Positions 1-7,281 of a DNA stretch of 26,081 nucleotides are shown here, piece by piece. Location of the stretch: assembly GCA_964645775.1 (NCBI GenBank), contig CAZYBU010000043.1, positions 1 through 26,081 of the forward strand. Reading direction: 5' to 3'. Positions within the stretch are counted from its first letter, which is position 1. Each line of letters begins with the position of its first letter. The notes under the pieces were generated by a model. The model made no database searches. It saw only the letters and a program-made list of their open reading frames with translations, and was not told where the DNA came from. This stretch comes from CAZYBU01 sp964645775 (lineage in GTDB: Bacteria > Spirochaetota > UBA4802 > UBA5550). A program made the translations under genes and the position numbers.

Positions 1-2010
1 GGGCTCCGATGCTTTTCAGGAAACCGATATGATCAGTGTTTCCATGCCCATTACAAGTTCATTCCAGGCATATTTGAAGAGCTCTACGAAACATTCCTGG
101 CTGTACCTATCGTACTGGGTACCATCCGTGTAGGCGTCCTGGTGGTGCAGAGGGGAACAAAGAAGCAATTTAACCAGAAGGACATTCTTGCTCTGCAAGC
201 CACCTCTTCCCAGCTCGCTTCCATGATTGAGAACGCGAAGATGATACTCATGATCTCCCGGGAGGAGAAGCCTGAGCGCAGCGGGACCTGGAGAGAGAAC
301 CGTTTTATCCGGGGTGAGGTCGCTTCACGTGGATACGCTCACGCTCCCGCCCTGGTCTTTAAGAGACGATTTGATATTGATGAGATTTACAGCGAGGCGT
401 GCAGTGATTTTTGTACCCTTGAGGGTTTCAGAAAGGCCCGGAGGGAGACGGAGGAGCAGCTGGAAGTCCTCCAGAAGAAGGTGGAAGAACGGCTGGATGA
501 CGCCGCTTCTCTGATTTTCGCTGCCCAGCTTCTTATGCTCAAAGACAGCAGTTTTACCCGGGGAATTGAAGAGCTTATCCGGAGCGGTGTTCCCTCCCAT
601 GAGGCCGTTGTGGCCCAGTACAGGAAATACCACGATATTTTTCAGAGCAGCCAAAACACCCGTATACGCGAAAAGGTCCAGGACCTTGAAGACCTGGTCA
701 GACGTCTCCTGGAGAACATGCTCGATATCCGTCACGAAGAAGAAAAGCTTCATGACCACATCGTTATTGTCAGGGAACTCTTCCCTTCGGATATGCTCCG
801 GATGTCGGCCGAGGGGATACGGGGTATCGTTTTGGTTAGCGGCGGAGTCACTTCTCATCTTTCCATACTCGCCCGTTCCCTGGAGATACCTGCTGTCATA
901 ACATCTGAGTCTGACCTGCTGGAACTGAGCGATGAAACTATGGTGCTTCTCGACGCGGAGGTGGGAAACGTCTACGTGGAACCATCAGTGGATATTGTCG
1001 AGAATTTTGAGAAACGAAACCGTGAAAGGGTAGAGCTTTTTAATAATCGTGAGCTGGTGGAGAAGCCGGCTTTTACCCGGGATGGCCGCCGGGTTTCGGT
1101 AATGGTAAATATTAACCTCCTGAGTGACCTGAACCGGGTGAAAAGCGGCATGGTGGACGGAATCGGTCTCTATCGAACGGAGTTTCCCTTTCTTATCAGG
1201 AACGATTTTCCCTCAGAGGAAGAGCAGTATGTAATCTATAAGAAACTCCTGGATGCTATGGGAGAGAAACCGGTGGTATTCCGTACCCTGGATATCGGTG
1301 GGGACAAGATCCTTTCTTACTATGGTGATTCAACTGAGAAGAATCCCTTTCTCGGCATGAGGTCCATCCGCTTTTCTCTGACCCATGAGAAGCTTTTTAC
1401 AGAACAGCTGCGCGCAATTTTACGGGCGGGGGCCGGTTACCCCATACGGATCATGTTTCCCATGATATCATCCTACGAGGAGTTTGCAGGGGCCCGCCAG
1501 GCCCTTTCTCTTGCCAGGGATGAGCTAAAGAAGGATGGACTGGCCTTTAACGATTCTCCTGAAATAGGGGTGATGGTTGAACTTCCCTCGGCCGTGATGG
1601 TAGTCGAAGATATAGCCCCGGAGATCGACTTTATCTCCATAGGGACCAACGACCTGATCCAGTATACACTTGCCGTGGACCGGACCAATGAAAAGGTGGC
1701 CCATCTTTACATTCCGCACCATCCTTCCATACTCCGTTCACTTGAGAGGGTAGCCAGGGCCGGCAAGGAAAATTCCATACCTGTTTCAGTTTGCGGGGAT
1801 ATGGGCAGCTCCTCTCTTTATATTCCCTTTCTGGTCGGTATCGGAATAGATACCCTGAGTGTAGACCCGGGGGCCATTCCCCAGGTAAAGAAGACCATCC
1901 ATGAGATGGATTACGACAGTGCCCGAGCCAGGGCTCTGGAACTGCTTCGCGTAAAGACCGTGGAAGAGATTGAAGCTGTCCTCGGATTAATGCGATCCGA
2001 TACGGCCTGA
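1..2010 (+). CDS. ptsP: PtsP: GAF-domain enzyme I (PEP-protein phosphotransferase), 5' partial
   Basis: Enzyme I paralogue that autophosphorylates from phosphoenolpyruvate and passes the phosphate to an HPr-like protein, normally NPr of the nitrogen-related PTS; cytoplasmic. The frame is open from the first base, so the N-terminus lies outside the window; 669 codons are visible. The first ~80 residues are the end of a GAF domain (FLAVPIVLG, VGVLVVQRG). The phosphohistidine is in GGVTSHLSILARS, His at bases 856-858. The PEP-binding barrel follows with GLYRTEFPFL, FRTLDIGGDK, VMVELPSAV and ISIGTNDLIQYTLAVDR; the catalytic Cys is in VCGDMGSS near base 1792. The GAF domain separates PtsP from ordinary sugar-PTS enzyme I. 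It ends at a shared terminator and faces the amtB-glnK operon; a PtsP role in nitrogen signalling would suit that neighbour, but this is inference. Confidence 0.93.
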   Translation, partial: GLRCFSGNRYDQCFHAHYKFIPGIFEELYETFLAVPIVLGTIRVGVLVVQRGTKKQFNQKDILALQATSSQLASMIENAKMILMISREEKPERSGTWRENRFIRGEVASRGYAHAPALVFKRRFDIDEIYSEACSDFCTLEGFRKARRETEEQLEVLQKKVEERLDDAASLIFAAQLLMLKDSSFTRGIEELIRSGVPSHEAVVAQYRKYHDIFQSSQNTRIREKVQDLEDLVRRLLENMLDIRHEEEKLHDHIVIVRELFPSDMLRMSAEGIRGIVLVSGGVTSHLSILARSLEIPAVITSESDLLELSDETMVLLDAEVGNVYVEPSVDIVENFEKRNRERVELFNNRELVEKPAFTRDGRRVSVMVNINLLSDLNRVKSGMVDGIGLYRTEFPFLIRNDFPSEEEQYVIYKKLLDAMGEKPVVFRTLDIGGDKILSYYGDSTEKNPFLGMRSIRFSLTHEKLFTEQLRAILRAGAGYPIRIMFPMISSYEEFAGARQALSLARDELKKDGLAFNDSPEIGVMVELPSAVMVVEDIAPEIDFISIGTNDLIQYTLAVDRTNEKVAHLYIPHHPSILRSLERVARAGKENSIPVSVCGDMGSSSLYIPFLVGIGIDTLSVDPGAIPQVKKTIHEMDYDSARARALELLRVKTVEEIEAVLGLMRSDTA

Positions 2011-2018
2011 AACGTAAT

Positions 2019-2047
2019 AAAAAGCCCCGATCGAATCGGGGCTTTTT
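2019..2047. terminator. Bidirectional rho-independent terminator
   Basis: A 13-bp perfect stem (AAAAAGCCCCGAT pairing with ATCGGGGCTTTTT) around a 3-base loop, with A- and T-runs on its two sides. It lies between the converging ends of ptsP (+) and glnK (-) and can terminate both. Confidence 0.93.
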
Positions 2048-2071
2048 AAAAATGGGCAAAGATGTGAAGAT

Positions 2072-2413
2072 TTAACCTATGGCCTTGTCTCCCCTTTCAC
2101 CTGTCCGAATTCGAACGCATTCCTGCATATCAAAAATAAAAATCTTCCCGTCACCGATCTCGCCTTCTCCTCCTCCCCGGGAGATGGCCCCGATGGCCCG
2201 GTCCAGAAAATCGTCATTTACCGCTATTTCGATTTTTACCTTCCGAAGGAGGTTGTCGACCTCCTTTACGCCACGGTAGACCTCGGTGATGCCCTTCTGA
2301 CGGCCGCACCCCAGGGCGTCGGTCACCGTCATCAGGTGGATTTCTTCTTTTTCAAGCTCGGCCTTGACATATTCCAGTTTATGGGGCCGTATTATGGCAA
2401 TGATATATTTCAT
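2072..2413 (-). CDS. glnK: PII nitrogen-regulatory protein (GlnK-like), lacks Tyr51
   Basis: Trimeric PII signal protein that senses ATP/ADP and 2-oxoglutarate and, next to amtB, is expected to plug the ammonium channel through its T-loop. The 113 residues match the family length: MKYIIAIIRPHKLEYV at the N-terminus, VTDALGCGRQKG before the T-loop, TEVYRG (Tyr46 kept), then KVKIEIAVND. Position 51, the tyrosine uridylylated by GlnD in enterobacteria, is Glu here (residues 49-52 are VKEV), so canonical uridylylation looks impossible. The start has AGGAGG 7-8 bases upstream, and that site overlaps the amtB stop codon, so the two genes are very probably translationally coupled. It is the second gene of amtB-glnK and ends at the terminator shared with ptsP. 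Confidence 0.93.
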   Translation of the reverse strand: MKYIIAIIRPHKLEYVKAELEKEEIHLMTVTDALGCGRQKGITEVYRGVKEVDNLLRKVKIEIAVNDDFLDRAIGAISRGGGEGEIGDGKIFIFDMQECVRIRTGERGDKAIG

Positions 2414-2425
2414 GGATCAGCCTCC

Positions 2426-3646
2426 TCAGTTGATCAGTGTATATCCGGTCTCGTGGTGCTGAGTAAGATCGAGACCGATATGTTCTTCCCGTTCCTCCAC
2501 CCTCATGCCGATGATAAGGTCCACGATTTTGTAGAGAATCAGGGTCCCCAGGGCGGATATGAGAATAGCAACACCCACGGTCACAAGCTGAACCACAAGT
2601 TGTCCGGCATTACCGTAGAAGAGTCCGTTAGCCCCGGCATCGTTGATTGTTGTGGTGGCAAAGAGACCGGTGGCAAGGGCACCCCAGATTCCCGCGATAC
2701 CATGAACGCCGAATACATCCAGGGAGTCATCATATCCGAACTTAGCCTTTACATACGTGACGAAAATAAAGGCGAAAACGCTTCCTCCCGCGCCGATAAG
2801 GATTGAGGCCAGGGGGGTAACGAAACCGGCGGCAGGTGTGATGGCAACCAGGCCGGCTATGATACCGGTGATGACACCCAGGACAGTGGGAACCCGGTTA
2901 AGTATCCAGTCCATGATCATCCAGGTTACGGCCGCGGCCGCGGCACCGGTGTTCGTATTTATAAAAGCGGATACCGTGACATTGTCCACGGCCAGCTCAC
3001 TGCCGGCGTTAAAGCCGAACCATCCGAACCAGAGAAAACCGGCTCCCAGTACAGCAAGGGGAAGATTATGGGGTGAACTTCCGGGTCCGCTGCCTCTCCT
3101 TTTGCCCATGAGAAGCACCATTACAAGAGCGGAAACACCGGCTGTTATGTGAATAACCGTGCCGCCTGCGAAGTCGAGGGCGCCAAGTTCGCCGAGCCAT
3201 CCGCCTCCCCAGACCATGTGAGCCATCGGATCATAGACCAGAGTGGTCCATAGAAGGATAAACACCACAAACCCGGAAAATTTGATCCGTTCCACGAAAG
3301 CGCCTACGATAAGGGCCGGGGTGATTACGGCGAACATCATCTGGAAAGCCATGAAAAGCTGGTGGGGGATGGTCTGTCCTTCCAGAGGCTCCATGCCCAC
3401 ACCGGAAAGGAAGGCCATCTCAAGGCCGCCGATTATTCCTCCACGGTCGGCCCCGAAGGCCAGACTGTACCCGAACAGAATCCACTGGAGGGACACGATG
3501 GATAAAATTACAAATGTCTGCATTAGAACGGAAAGAATGTTCTTCCTCCGAACCAGCCCGCCGTAAAAGAAGGCCAGGGTTGGCGTCATAATCATTACCA
3601 GGGACGTTGCAACCAGCATCCAAGCGGTATCAGCTTTATCGATCAT
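2426..3646 (-). CDS. amtB: Ammonium transporter AmtB
   Basis: Inner-membrane ammonium channel of the Amt/Rh family. The 406 residues form about 11 hydrophobic segments. Diagnostic pieces are LAFFYGGLVRRKN near residue 25, AFQMMFAVITPALIVG (extracellular Phe gate), YDPMAHMVWGGGW near 138-150, the first pore histidine in GGTVIHITAGVSALV (His166) and the second in DVFGVHGIAGIWGA (His315). AAGGAG lies 7 bases before the ATG. The gene leads a two-gene unit with glnK, 12 bases downstream, the usual nitrogen-scavenging pair. An upstream dyad at 3698-3732 is the obvious candidate regulatory site; I see no sigma-54 type promoter. There is no cleavable signal peptide, as in many Amt proteins outside the enterobacteria. 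Confidence 0.96.
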   Translation of the reverse strand: MIDKADTAWMLVATSLVMIMTPTLAFFYGGLVRRKNILSVLMQTFVILSIVSLQWILFGYSLAFGADRGGIIGGLEMAFLSGVGMEPLEGQTIPHQLFMAFQMMFAVITPALIVGAFVERIKFSGFVVFILLWTTLVYDPMAHMVWGGGWLGELGALDFAGGTVIHITAGVSALVMVLLMGKRRGSGPGSSPHNLPLAVLGAGFLWFGWFGFNAGSELAVDNVTVSAFINTNTGAAAAAVTWMIMDWILNRVPTVLGVITGIIAGLVAITPAAGFVTPLASILIGAGGSVFAFIFVTYVKAKFGYDDSLDVFGVHGIAGIWGALATGLFATTTINDAGANGLFYGNAGQLVVQLVTVGVAILISALGTLILYKIVDLIIGMRVEEREEHIGLDLTQHHETGYTLIN

Positions 3647-3697
3647 CCTTTTTCTCCTTATATCGATTTGTTGAATGACCCTTACCTTTACGTCTGA

Positions 3698-3732
3698 TTT
3701 CGGTCAAGGCTGGATAGGGTGAATGACCGAAA
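3698..3732. promoter_or_regulatory. Inverted repeat upstream of amtB (operator candidate)
   Basis: Perfect 9-bp arms TTTCGGTCA and TGACCGAAA separated by 17 bases, about 50-85 bases upstream of the amtB start. The arm spacing, about 26 bases centre to centre, suits a dimeric or tetrameric regulator. A related GAATGACC half-site occurs near 3673. On the amtB strand the left arm includes TTGACC, which resembles a -35 hexamer, but I find no convincing -10. Which protein binds is unknown. Confidence 0.5.
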
Positions 3733-3812
3733 GAGGCCGCTTTTTAACACGTTTGTAACACAGGGAGGCTGTTCTGCGATGGTGAGGGTAAATAATACGG
3801 TTCGGTAACAAA

Positions 3813-3837
3813 AAAGCCCGAAATGATTCCGGGCTTT
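3813..3837 (-). terminator. Terminator of the hydrolase gene
   Basis: AAAGCCCG and CGGGCTTT form an 8-bp stem with a 9-base loop; on the minus strand it is followed by a T-run (the A-run at 3810-3815). It lies 26 bases after the stop of the minus-strand hydrolase and insulates it from amtB. Confidence 0.8.
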
Positions 3838-3862
3838 ATAAGCAGGAGGTAATGGGAAAAGA

Positions 3863-4984
3863 TCAGGATTTTTTCTTTGATGTGCTTTTGCCGGATGAAC
3901 CTTTTTTCGAAGATGAAGTTTTCTTCGATGCAGTCTTTTTAGCTGTCGATTTAGCCGGGGTCTTCTTCGATGTTGATTTCTTTGAAGAGCTTTTTGGCGA
4001 TCTCTGTTTCGTTTCGCTTTTTGATCCGCTCTTGTTCGCGGAAGTCTTTTTAGATGCGGATTTTTTTGAAGCCGCTTTCTTCGTTGAACTTTTTTTGCCG
4101 GCGGAAGGCTTTTTCTTCGCGGCCGACTTTTTTCCGGAGAGAAGGTTTTTATCGATCCACTTTTCGATAACGGCCAGGACCTTCGCCCTCTCCTCTTCTC
4201 TCTCGTTCATAGTCTCATGGTAGAGGCCCTGGAAGATTTGGATCTCCTTGCCGGGAGAGGATGCGTTCTCGTAGATTCTCTCGCTTCCCTTGTAATCAAC
4301 AATTTTGTCTCCATTTCCATGAATAACAAGAAGGGGCATCTTCAGTTCATAGGAACGAACCAGGCATTCCTGGTTGGCCTGCATTATCTCGGTATACCAT
4401 CTTGCCGTGACCCTGTCATGAACGAAGGGATCATTCTCGTAGTCCTTAACCACGTCCTCGTCATGGGAGAGGTCTTCCGCATTCAATCCGTTATTCATGG
4501 AGAAGGAGGGTATATATTTCGACAGGAAATTGGCGAGAGAAGTCTTCCAGCCCGGAACTTCGGTTGCCAGCATCACAGCGGCGGACGAGAGAATAAGCCC
4601 GGCAAGGTCTTCCGGGTAGGTCAGGGCGTACTTTGTGGCGATGACTCCTCCCATGCTGTGTCCCAGAAGTCCGACCTTGTTGCCTCCGTTTTCTTCCCGG
4701 ACAAAATCGGTGAAGAGCTTGAGGTCGTAGATAAAGTCCATGAAACTTTCCACATGTCCTCTCTCTCCTCCGGAGTTACCATGTCCCCTGTGATCAAGGG
4801 CGTAGACGGAGATGTTTCTCCCTTCAAGGGTATTAATGAGATTTCCATATCGACCTGAATGCTCTCCCAGGCCGTGAGAGATGATAAGTGCTGATTTAGC
4901 TTTCGGGGCTACCCATTTCTGGAAAAAGATCTCGACACCGCCCTTTCCAATAAAGGTACCGGTAATGTGATCAAAGCTTGACAT
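3863..4984 (-). CDS. Monoacylglycerol lipase/lysophospholipase-like hydrolase with histone-H1-like Lys tail
   Basis: Serine hydrolase of the alpha/beta fold, monoglyceride lipase/PldB-like group, expected to split monoacylglycerols or lysophospholipids. With the start at 4984 (GGAGGT five bases upstream; an ATG 33 bases earlier has no good site) it has 373 residues. HGLGEHSGRYGNL (37-49) is the typical early motif, DHRGHGNSGG follows, the nucleophile is Ser110 in GHSMGG, and the acid and base are Asp226 (HGNGDKIVD) and His256 (GLYHETMNE). The enzyme core ends near residue 283. The last 89 residues are almost only Lys, Ser, Ala and Thr (about 32 Lys) in KK-spaced units such as SKKSTSKKTP, resembling histone H1 or AlgP tails. 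No signal peptide, so cytoplasmic. The tail may bind nucleic acid, polyphosphate or acidic membranes; this is inference. Confidence 0.88.
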   Translation of the reverse strand: MSSFDHITGTFIGKGGVEIFFQKWVAPKAKSALIISHGLGEHSGRYGNLINTLEGRNISVYALDHRGHGNSGGERGHVESFMDFIYDLKLFTDFVREENGGNKVGLLGHSMGGVIATKYALTYPEDLAGLILSSAAVMLATEVPGWKTSLANFLSKYIPSFSMNNGLNAEDLSHDEDVVKDYENDPFVHDRVTARWYTEIMQANQECLVRSYELKMPLLVIHGNGDKIVDYKGSERIYENASSPGKEIQIFQGLYHETMNEREEERAKVLAVIEKWIDKNLLSGKKSAAKKKPSAGKKSSTKKAASKKSASKKTSANKSGSKSETKQRSPKSSSKKSTSKKTPAKSTAKKTASKKTSSSKKGSSGKSTSKKKS

Positions 4985-5144
4985 TGCGACCTCCACAATA
5001 GGTTCTGGCTGAATCATTTATCTGATGTTCCGGGCAGGATACCGCTCCGGATGGACCCGATAGTATCTTTATTCCCTTAATGCTGTCTATAATAATTTGA
5101 TGAAAGCCACTATTTAATACGCTCTTCCGGATGTCTCCTGTGTG

Positions 5145-5173
5145 TTGACGATTAGGCGGGTATTGTATATTAT
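5145..5173 (+). promoter_or_regulatory. Sigma-70 type promoter before the repeat and His-rich gene
   Basis: TTGACG (5145-5150), 17 bases, then TATTAT (5168-5173). Transcription would begin near 5180, at the left edge of the repeat element, and run into the His-rich gene. That gives a leader of about 140 bases that contains nearly the whole element. Confidence 0.65.
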
Positions 5174-5176
5174 AAT

Positions 5177-5283
5177 CAGTACTTACTCCTGAAGATGCTT
5201 TAACGTGCAAACAGATCCCGCCGTCTTCGGCGGCGGGGATAAAAGAGTTCGTTATAGCAAATAAGGGTAAGGAATAAATACTG
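5177..5283 (+). repeat. Intergenic palindromic repeat, copy A
   Basis: About 107 bp that recur in inverted orientation at 12494-12595. The element folds on itself in three nested stems. The outer is CAGTACTTACTCCT (5177-5190) with AGGAATAAATACTG (5270-5283), 12 of 14 pairs. The middle is TGCTTTAAC (5196-5204) with GTTATAGCA (5251-5259), 8 of 9. The inner is ATCCCGCCG (5215-5223) with CGGCGGGGAT (5231-5240), one bulge. Blocks shared with copy B are TCCTGAAGATGCTTT, TGCAAA, ATCCCGCC, GGCGGC, GATAA, AGCAAA and AAGGA. It may be a mobile palindromic element or a structured leader RNA. No transposase or known riboswitch class is recognised. Confidence 0.75.
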
Positions 5284-5323
5284 TAGTATGATGATAAAAT
5301 ATATCTAAAAAGAGGTGCCGCCG

Positions 5324-5584
5324 ATGAAAGGAGATCATGAACATAAACACATACACAGCCATGAACACAACCATCATCATGAGCATGAGCACGATCATGG
5401 AGAGATGACTCATTCCCATCCCCATGAGCATACCCACAGACATGATCATGAACATGAACACAAGCATCCCCATGAACACGCCAGTGATACTCATAAGCAT
5501 GACCATGATCACAGTGAAGAACATGGGCATCATGACCATGACCATCCCGGTCACGAAGATACCGCGCACCGTCACGATCACTGA
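5324..5584 (+). CDS. Small histidine-rich protein (probable metal-binding)
   Basis: The 86 residues contain 37 histidines, mostly in alternating H-E, H-D or H-K pairs (e.g. HEHKHIHSHEHNHHHEHEHD), plus Glu and Asp; there is no Cys and no hydrophobic segment. The composition is that of Hpn-like nickel proteins or His-rich tails of zinc/nickel chaperones, so binding or storage of Ni, Zn or Co in the cytoplasm is the likely role; no catalytic domain is seen. ATG 5324 follows AGAGG with 8 bases between; a GTG three codons earlier lies inside that site and is less likely. Low-complexity repeats alone can mislead, but the promoter, ribosome site and a terminating frame support a real gene. The gene ends 17 bases before the converging mlaF gene. 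No metal transporter is in the window. Confidence 0.7.
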   Translation: MKGDHEHKHIHSHEHNHHHEHEHDHGEMTHSHPHEHTHRHDHEHEHKHPHEHASDTHKHDHDHSEEHGHHDHDHPGHEDTAHRHDH

Positions 5585-5601
5585 TTAATGGGCCGGATGA
5601 A

Positions 5602-6363
5602 TCAGACTACGGCTATGGGACCCTGAGCTCTTCCTTCAACGAACTGTCGAACGTAGGGGTCTTCGCTTGATGTAAGATCTTCCGGTGTACCTGAAAAGAT
5701 GATGTTTCCATCGTAGAGCATGGCCACCCGGTCAGCGATACGGATGGCGGATTTTACGTCGTGGGTAACGACGATGGAAGTGATATTCAGGTCTTTTCTC
5801 ATCTTAACGATGAGCCTGTCCACGGCCCCTCCCGTGATGGGATCTACTCCCGTAGTCGGCTCGTCATAGAGCATAATATCCGGTTCAATGGCAATGGATC
5901 GGGCGAGGCCCACTCGTTTCTGCATGCCTCCGGAAAGTTCAGAAGGGGATTTTTCTTCTACGTCTTTAAGGCCGACCTGTGTCAACAGCTCCGGCACCCG
6001 GCGTGCGATATCTTCCTCGCTGTATCCCCTGCGGCGCATGCCAAAGGCGACGTTGTCAAATATATTCATGGAATCGAAGAGTGCCGCGCCCTGAAAAAGT
6101 ATACCTATCTGGGAAAAGACCCGGCTCATCTCTTCCGGAGAGGCCTTGTTGTAAGAGATACCGTCAACGATAATATCTCCCGAGTCCGCGGACAGCATGC
6201 CGATTAGGTGCTTGAGTACCACGGACTTGCCGGTGCCGCTTTTTCCTACGACACAGAGTATCTCGCCCTCATAGACCGTGAGGTTAACGCCTTTCAGTAC
6301 ATGTAAGTCACCAAAAGACTTATAAAGGTCTATGATCTGGATATTTTCCTTCATCTCGTCCAT
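5602..6363 (-). CDS. mlaF: MlaF-type ABC transporter ATP-binding protein
   Basis: ATPase of the Mla/Mce-type lipid ABC transporter, which moves phospholipids between membranes together with an MlaE permease and an MCE-domain MlaD. The 253 residues carry Walker A GKSGTGKSV (40-48) followed by VLKHLIGML, a hallmark of MlaF; Q-loop ILFQGAALFDSMN; signature LSGGMQKRVGLARS; Walker B IMLYDEPTTGVDP; and H-loop VVTHD. The frame stays open on this strand up to 7080, but that extension is opposite bpt and does not resemble the family. ATG 6363 is chosen because it starts just before the ABC fold; an alternative ATG is at 6354 and neither has a strong ribosome site. No mlaE, mlaD or other mla gene lies in the window, so its partners are elsewhere. 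Confidence 0.9.
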   Translation of the reverse strand: MDEMKENIQIIDLYKSFGDLHVLKGVNLTVYEGEILCVVGKSGTGKSVVLKHLIGMLSADSGDIIVDGISYNKASPEEMSRVFSQIGILFQGAALFDSMNIFDNVAFGMRRRGYSEEDIARRVPELLTQVGLKDVEEKSPSELSGGMQKRVGLARSIAIEPDIMLYDEPTTGVDPITGGAVDRLIVKMRKDLNITSIVVTHDVKSAIRIADRVAMLYDGNIIFSGTPEDLTSSEDPYVRQFVEGRAQGPIAVV

Positions 6364-6432
6364 TTTTTTCTTTACCTGCCGAGCAAGTGTTGGTGTACCA
6401 TAAAAAGGTAAGGGTATCAGGGCAATCATAAA

Positions 6433-7149
6433 ATGATCGTTATTCAGGAACAGCAGCTCAGCGAAGAGACGGAATGTTCGTATGTCTCCGGTCATGATCT
6501 CCGGTTTAATTATTTCTTCGCCACAAGAGTTTCGGATATGGACCTGGATTTGCTGCTGGAGAAGGGATGGAGAAAGTTCGGAATATACTATTTCAAGCCC
6601 CGTTGTCCAGCTTGCAGTAAATGCATACCGCTGAGAATCCCGGTCAGGGAATTCCATCCTACACGAAGCCAGAGACGTACCCTGAAAAGGGCCGGGAAGG
6701 TGGAGATGACCGTCAATCCTCTGGTATACAGGGACGAGATATTCGAGATATACCGGGACCACTCCCTTCATCGATTCGGCAGAGACTCGGACAGATCGGA
6801 ATTCATGGCCAGTTTCTATCAGCAGTCCTGTCCCGGTGTCCAGACAGAGTATTACCTGGATGGACGACTTTTTGCCGTGGGCTTTCTCGATCTTTCCCGC
6901 AGGGCGCTTTCCAGTGTCTATTTCGTGTTTCATCACGAGTATGATTTTCTGAGTCCCGGGATCCTGGGAGTGCTTATGGAGGTGGATCTCTGTCAAAGGT
7001 GGGGGCTCGATTACTACTATCTGGGATATTATATCGCAGAAAACAGGAGTATGTCGTACAAGAACCGCTTCTATCCTCATGAAATCCTTAACTGGGAGAA
7101 AGATGCCTGGAGAAAAGTGGTTTCAAGGGATAAAGCTGTCTCCAGCTGA
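6433..7149 (+). CDS. bpt: Bpt: aspartate/glutamate leucyl-tRNA-protein transferase
   Basis: Bacterial Ate homologue that transfers Leu from Leu-tRNA to proteins with N-terminal Asp or Glu, making a primary N-degron for ClpS. The 238 residues fit the family. The N-terminal ATE domain (about 12-85) has ECSYVSG, GWRKFGIYYFKPRC and the cysteine cluster CPACSKCIPLRIPV (58-71). The C-terminal acyltransferase domain (about 105-230) has YYLDGRLFAVGFLD, SSVYFVFH, GVLMEVDLC and YYLGYYIAENRSMSYKN. It is divergent from mlaF and precedes clpS-clpA on the same strand, which strongly supports the N-degron assignment. The ribosome site is weak: AGGG 11 bases before the ATG. Confidence 0.93.
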   Translation: MIVIQEQQLSEETECSYVSGHDLRFNYFFATRVSDMDLDLLLEKGWRKFGIYYFKPRCPACSKCIPLRIPVREFHPTRSQRRTLKRAGKVEMTVNPLVYRDEIFEIYRDHSLHRFGRDSDRSEFMASFYQQSCPGVQTEYYLDGRLFAVGFLDLSRRALSSVYFVFHHEYDFLSPGILGVLMEVDLCQRWGLDYYYLGYYIAENRSMSYKNRFYPHEILNWEKDAWRKVVSRDKAVSS

Positions 7150-7206
7150 CCTTTCATGGATGTTTTTTCTGAAACCGCGATCTCTTTTCAAATACCATAT
7201 TTTAGG

Positions 7207-7235
7207 TTGAAAACTGTCTTTACAGGATATATACT
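7207..7235 (+). promoter_or_regulatory. Promoter of clpS-clpA
   Basis: TTGAAA (7207-7212), exactly 17 bases, TATACT (7230-7235). It lies in the 132-base gap after bpt, so clpS-clpA can be transcribed separately from bpt. A short dyad CTGT-N4-ACAG lies in the spacer. Confidence 0.7.
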
Positions 7236-7281
7236 TATAAAAGTGATGGAGATTCAAAGGATCCGGAGGAAGGAATTGTCC

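Noticed and set aside
1..141. Start of ptsP at an internal codon near 142
   Set aside because: The frame is open to the first base and the upstream residues continue the GAF domain, so the gene is truncated by the window edge.
4985..5017. Earlier ATG for the lipase at 5017
   Set aside because: A strong GGAGGT lies five bases before the ATG at 4984, while the earlier ATG has no such site.
5177..5283. Known riboswitch (c-di-GMP, cobalamin, NiCo) in the His-rich leader
   Set aside because: The conserved cores of these classes that I know do not match; only short strings such as GCAAA are shared.
5252..5581. Met/Val-rich hydrophobic minus-strand frame opposite the His-rich gene
   Set aside because: CAT/CAC and GAA/GAC repeats read backwards give ATG and GTG codons, so the methionine- and valine-rich 'membrane protein' is a mirror of the His-rich gene; no ribosome site supports it.
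6364..7080. N-terminal extension of MlaF by 239 residues
   Set aside because: The extension lies antisense to bpt, has no family resemblance, and the ABC fold begins right after ATG 6363.
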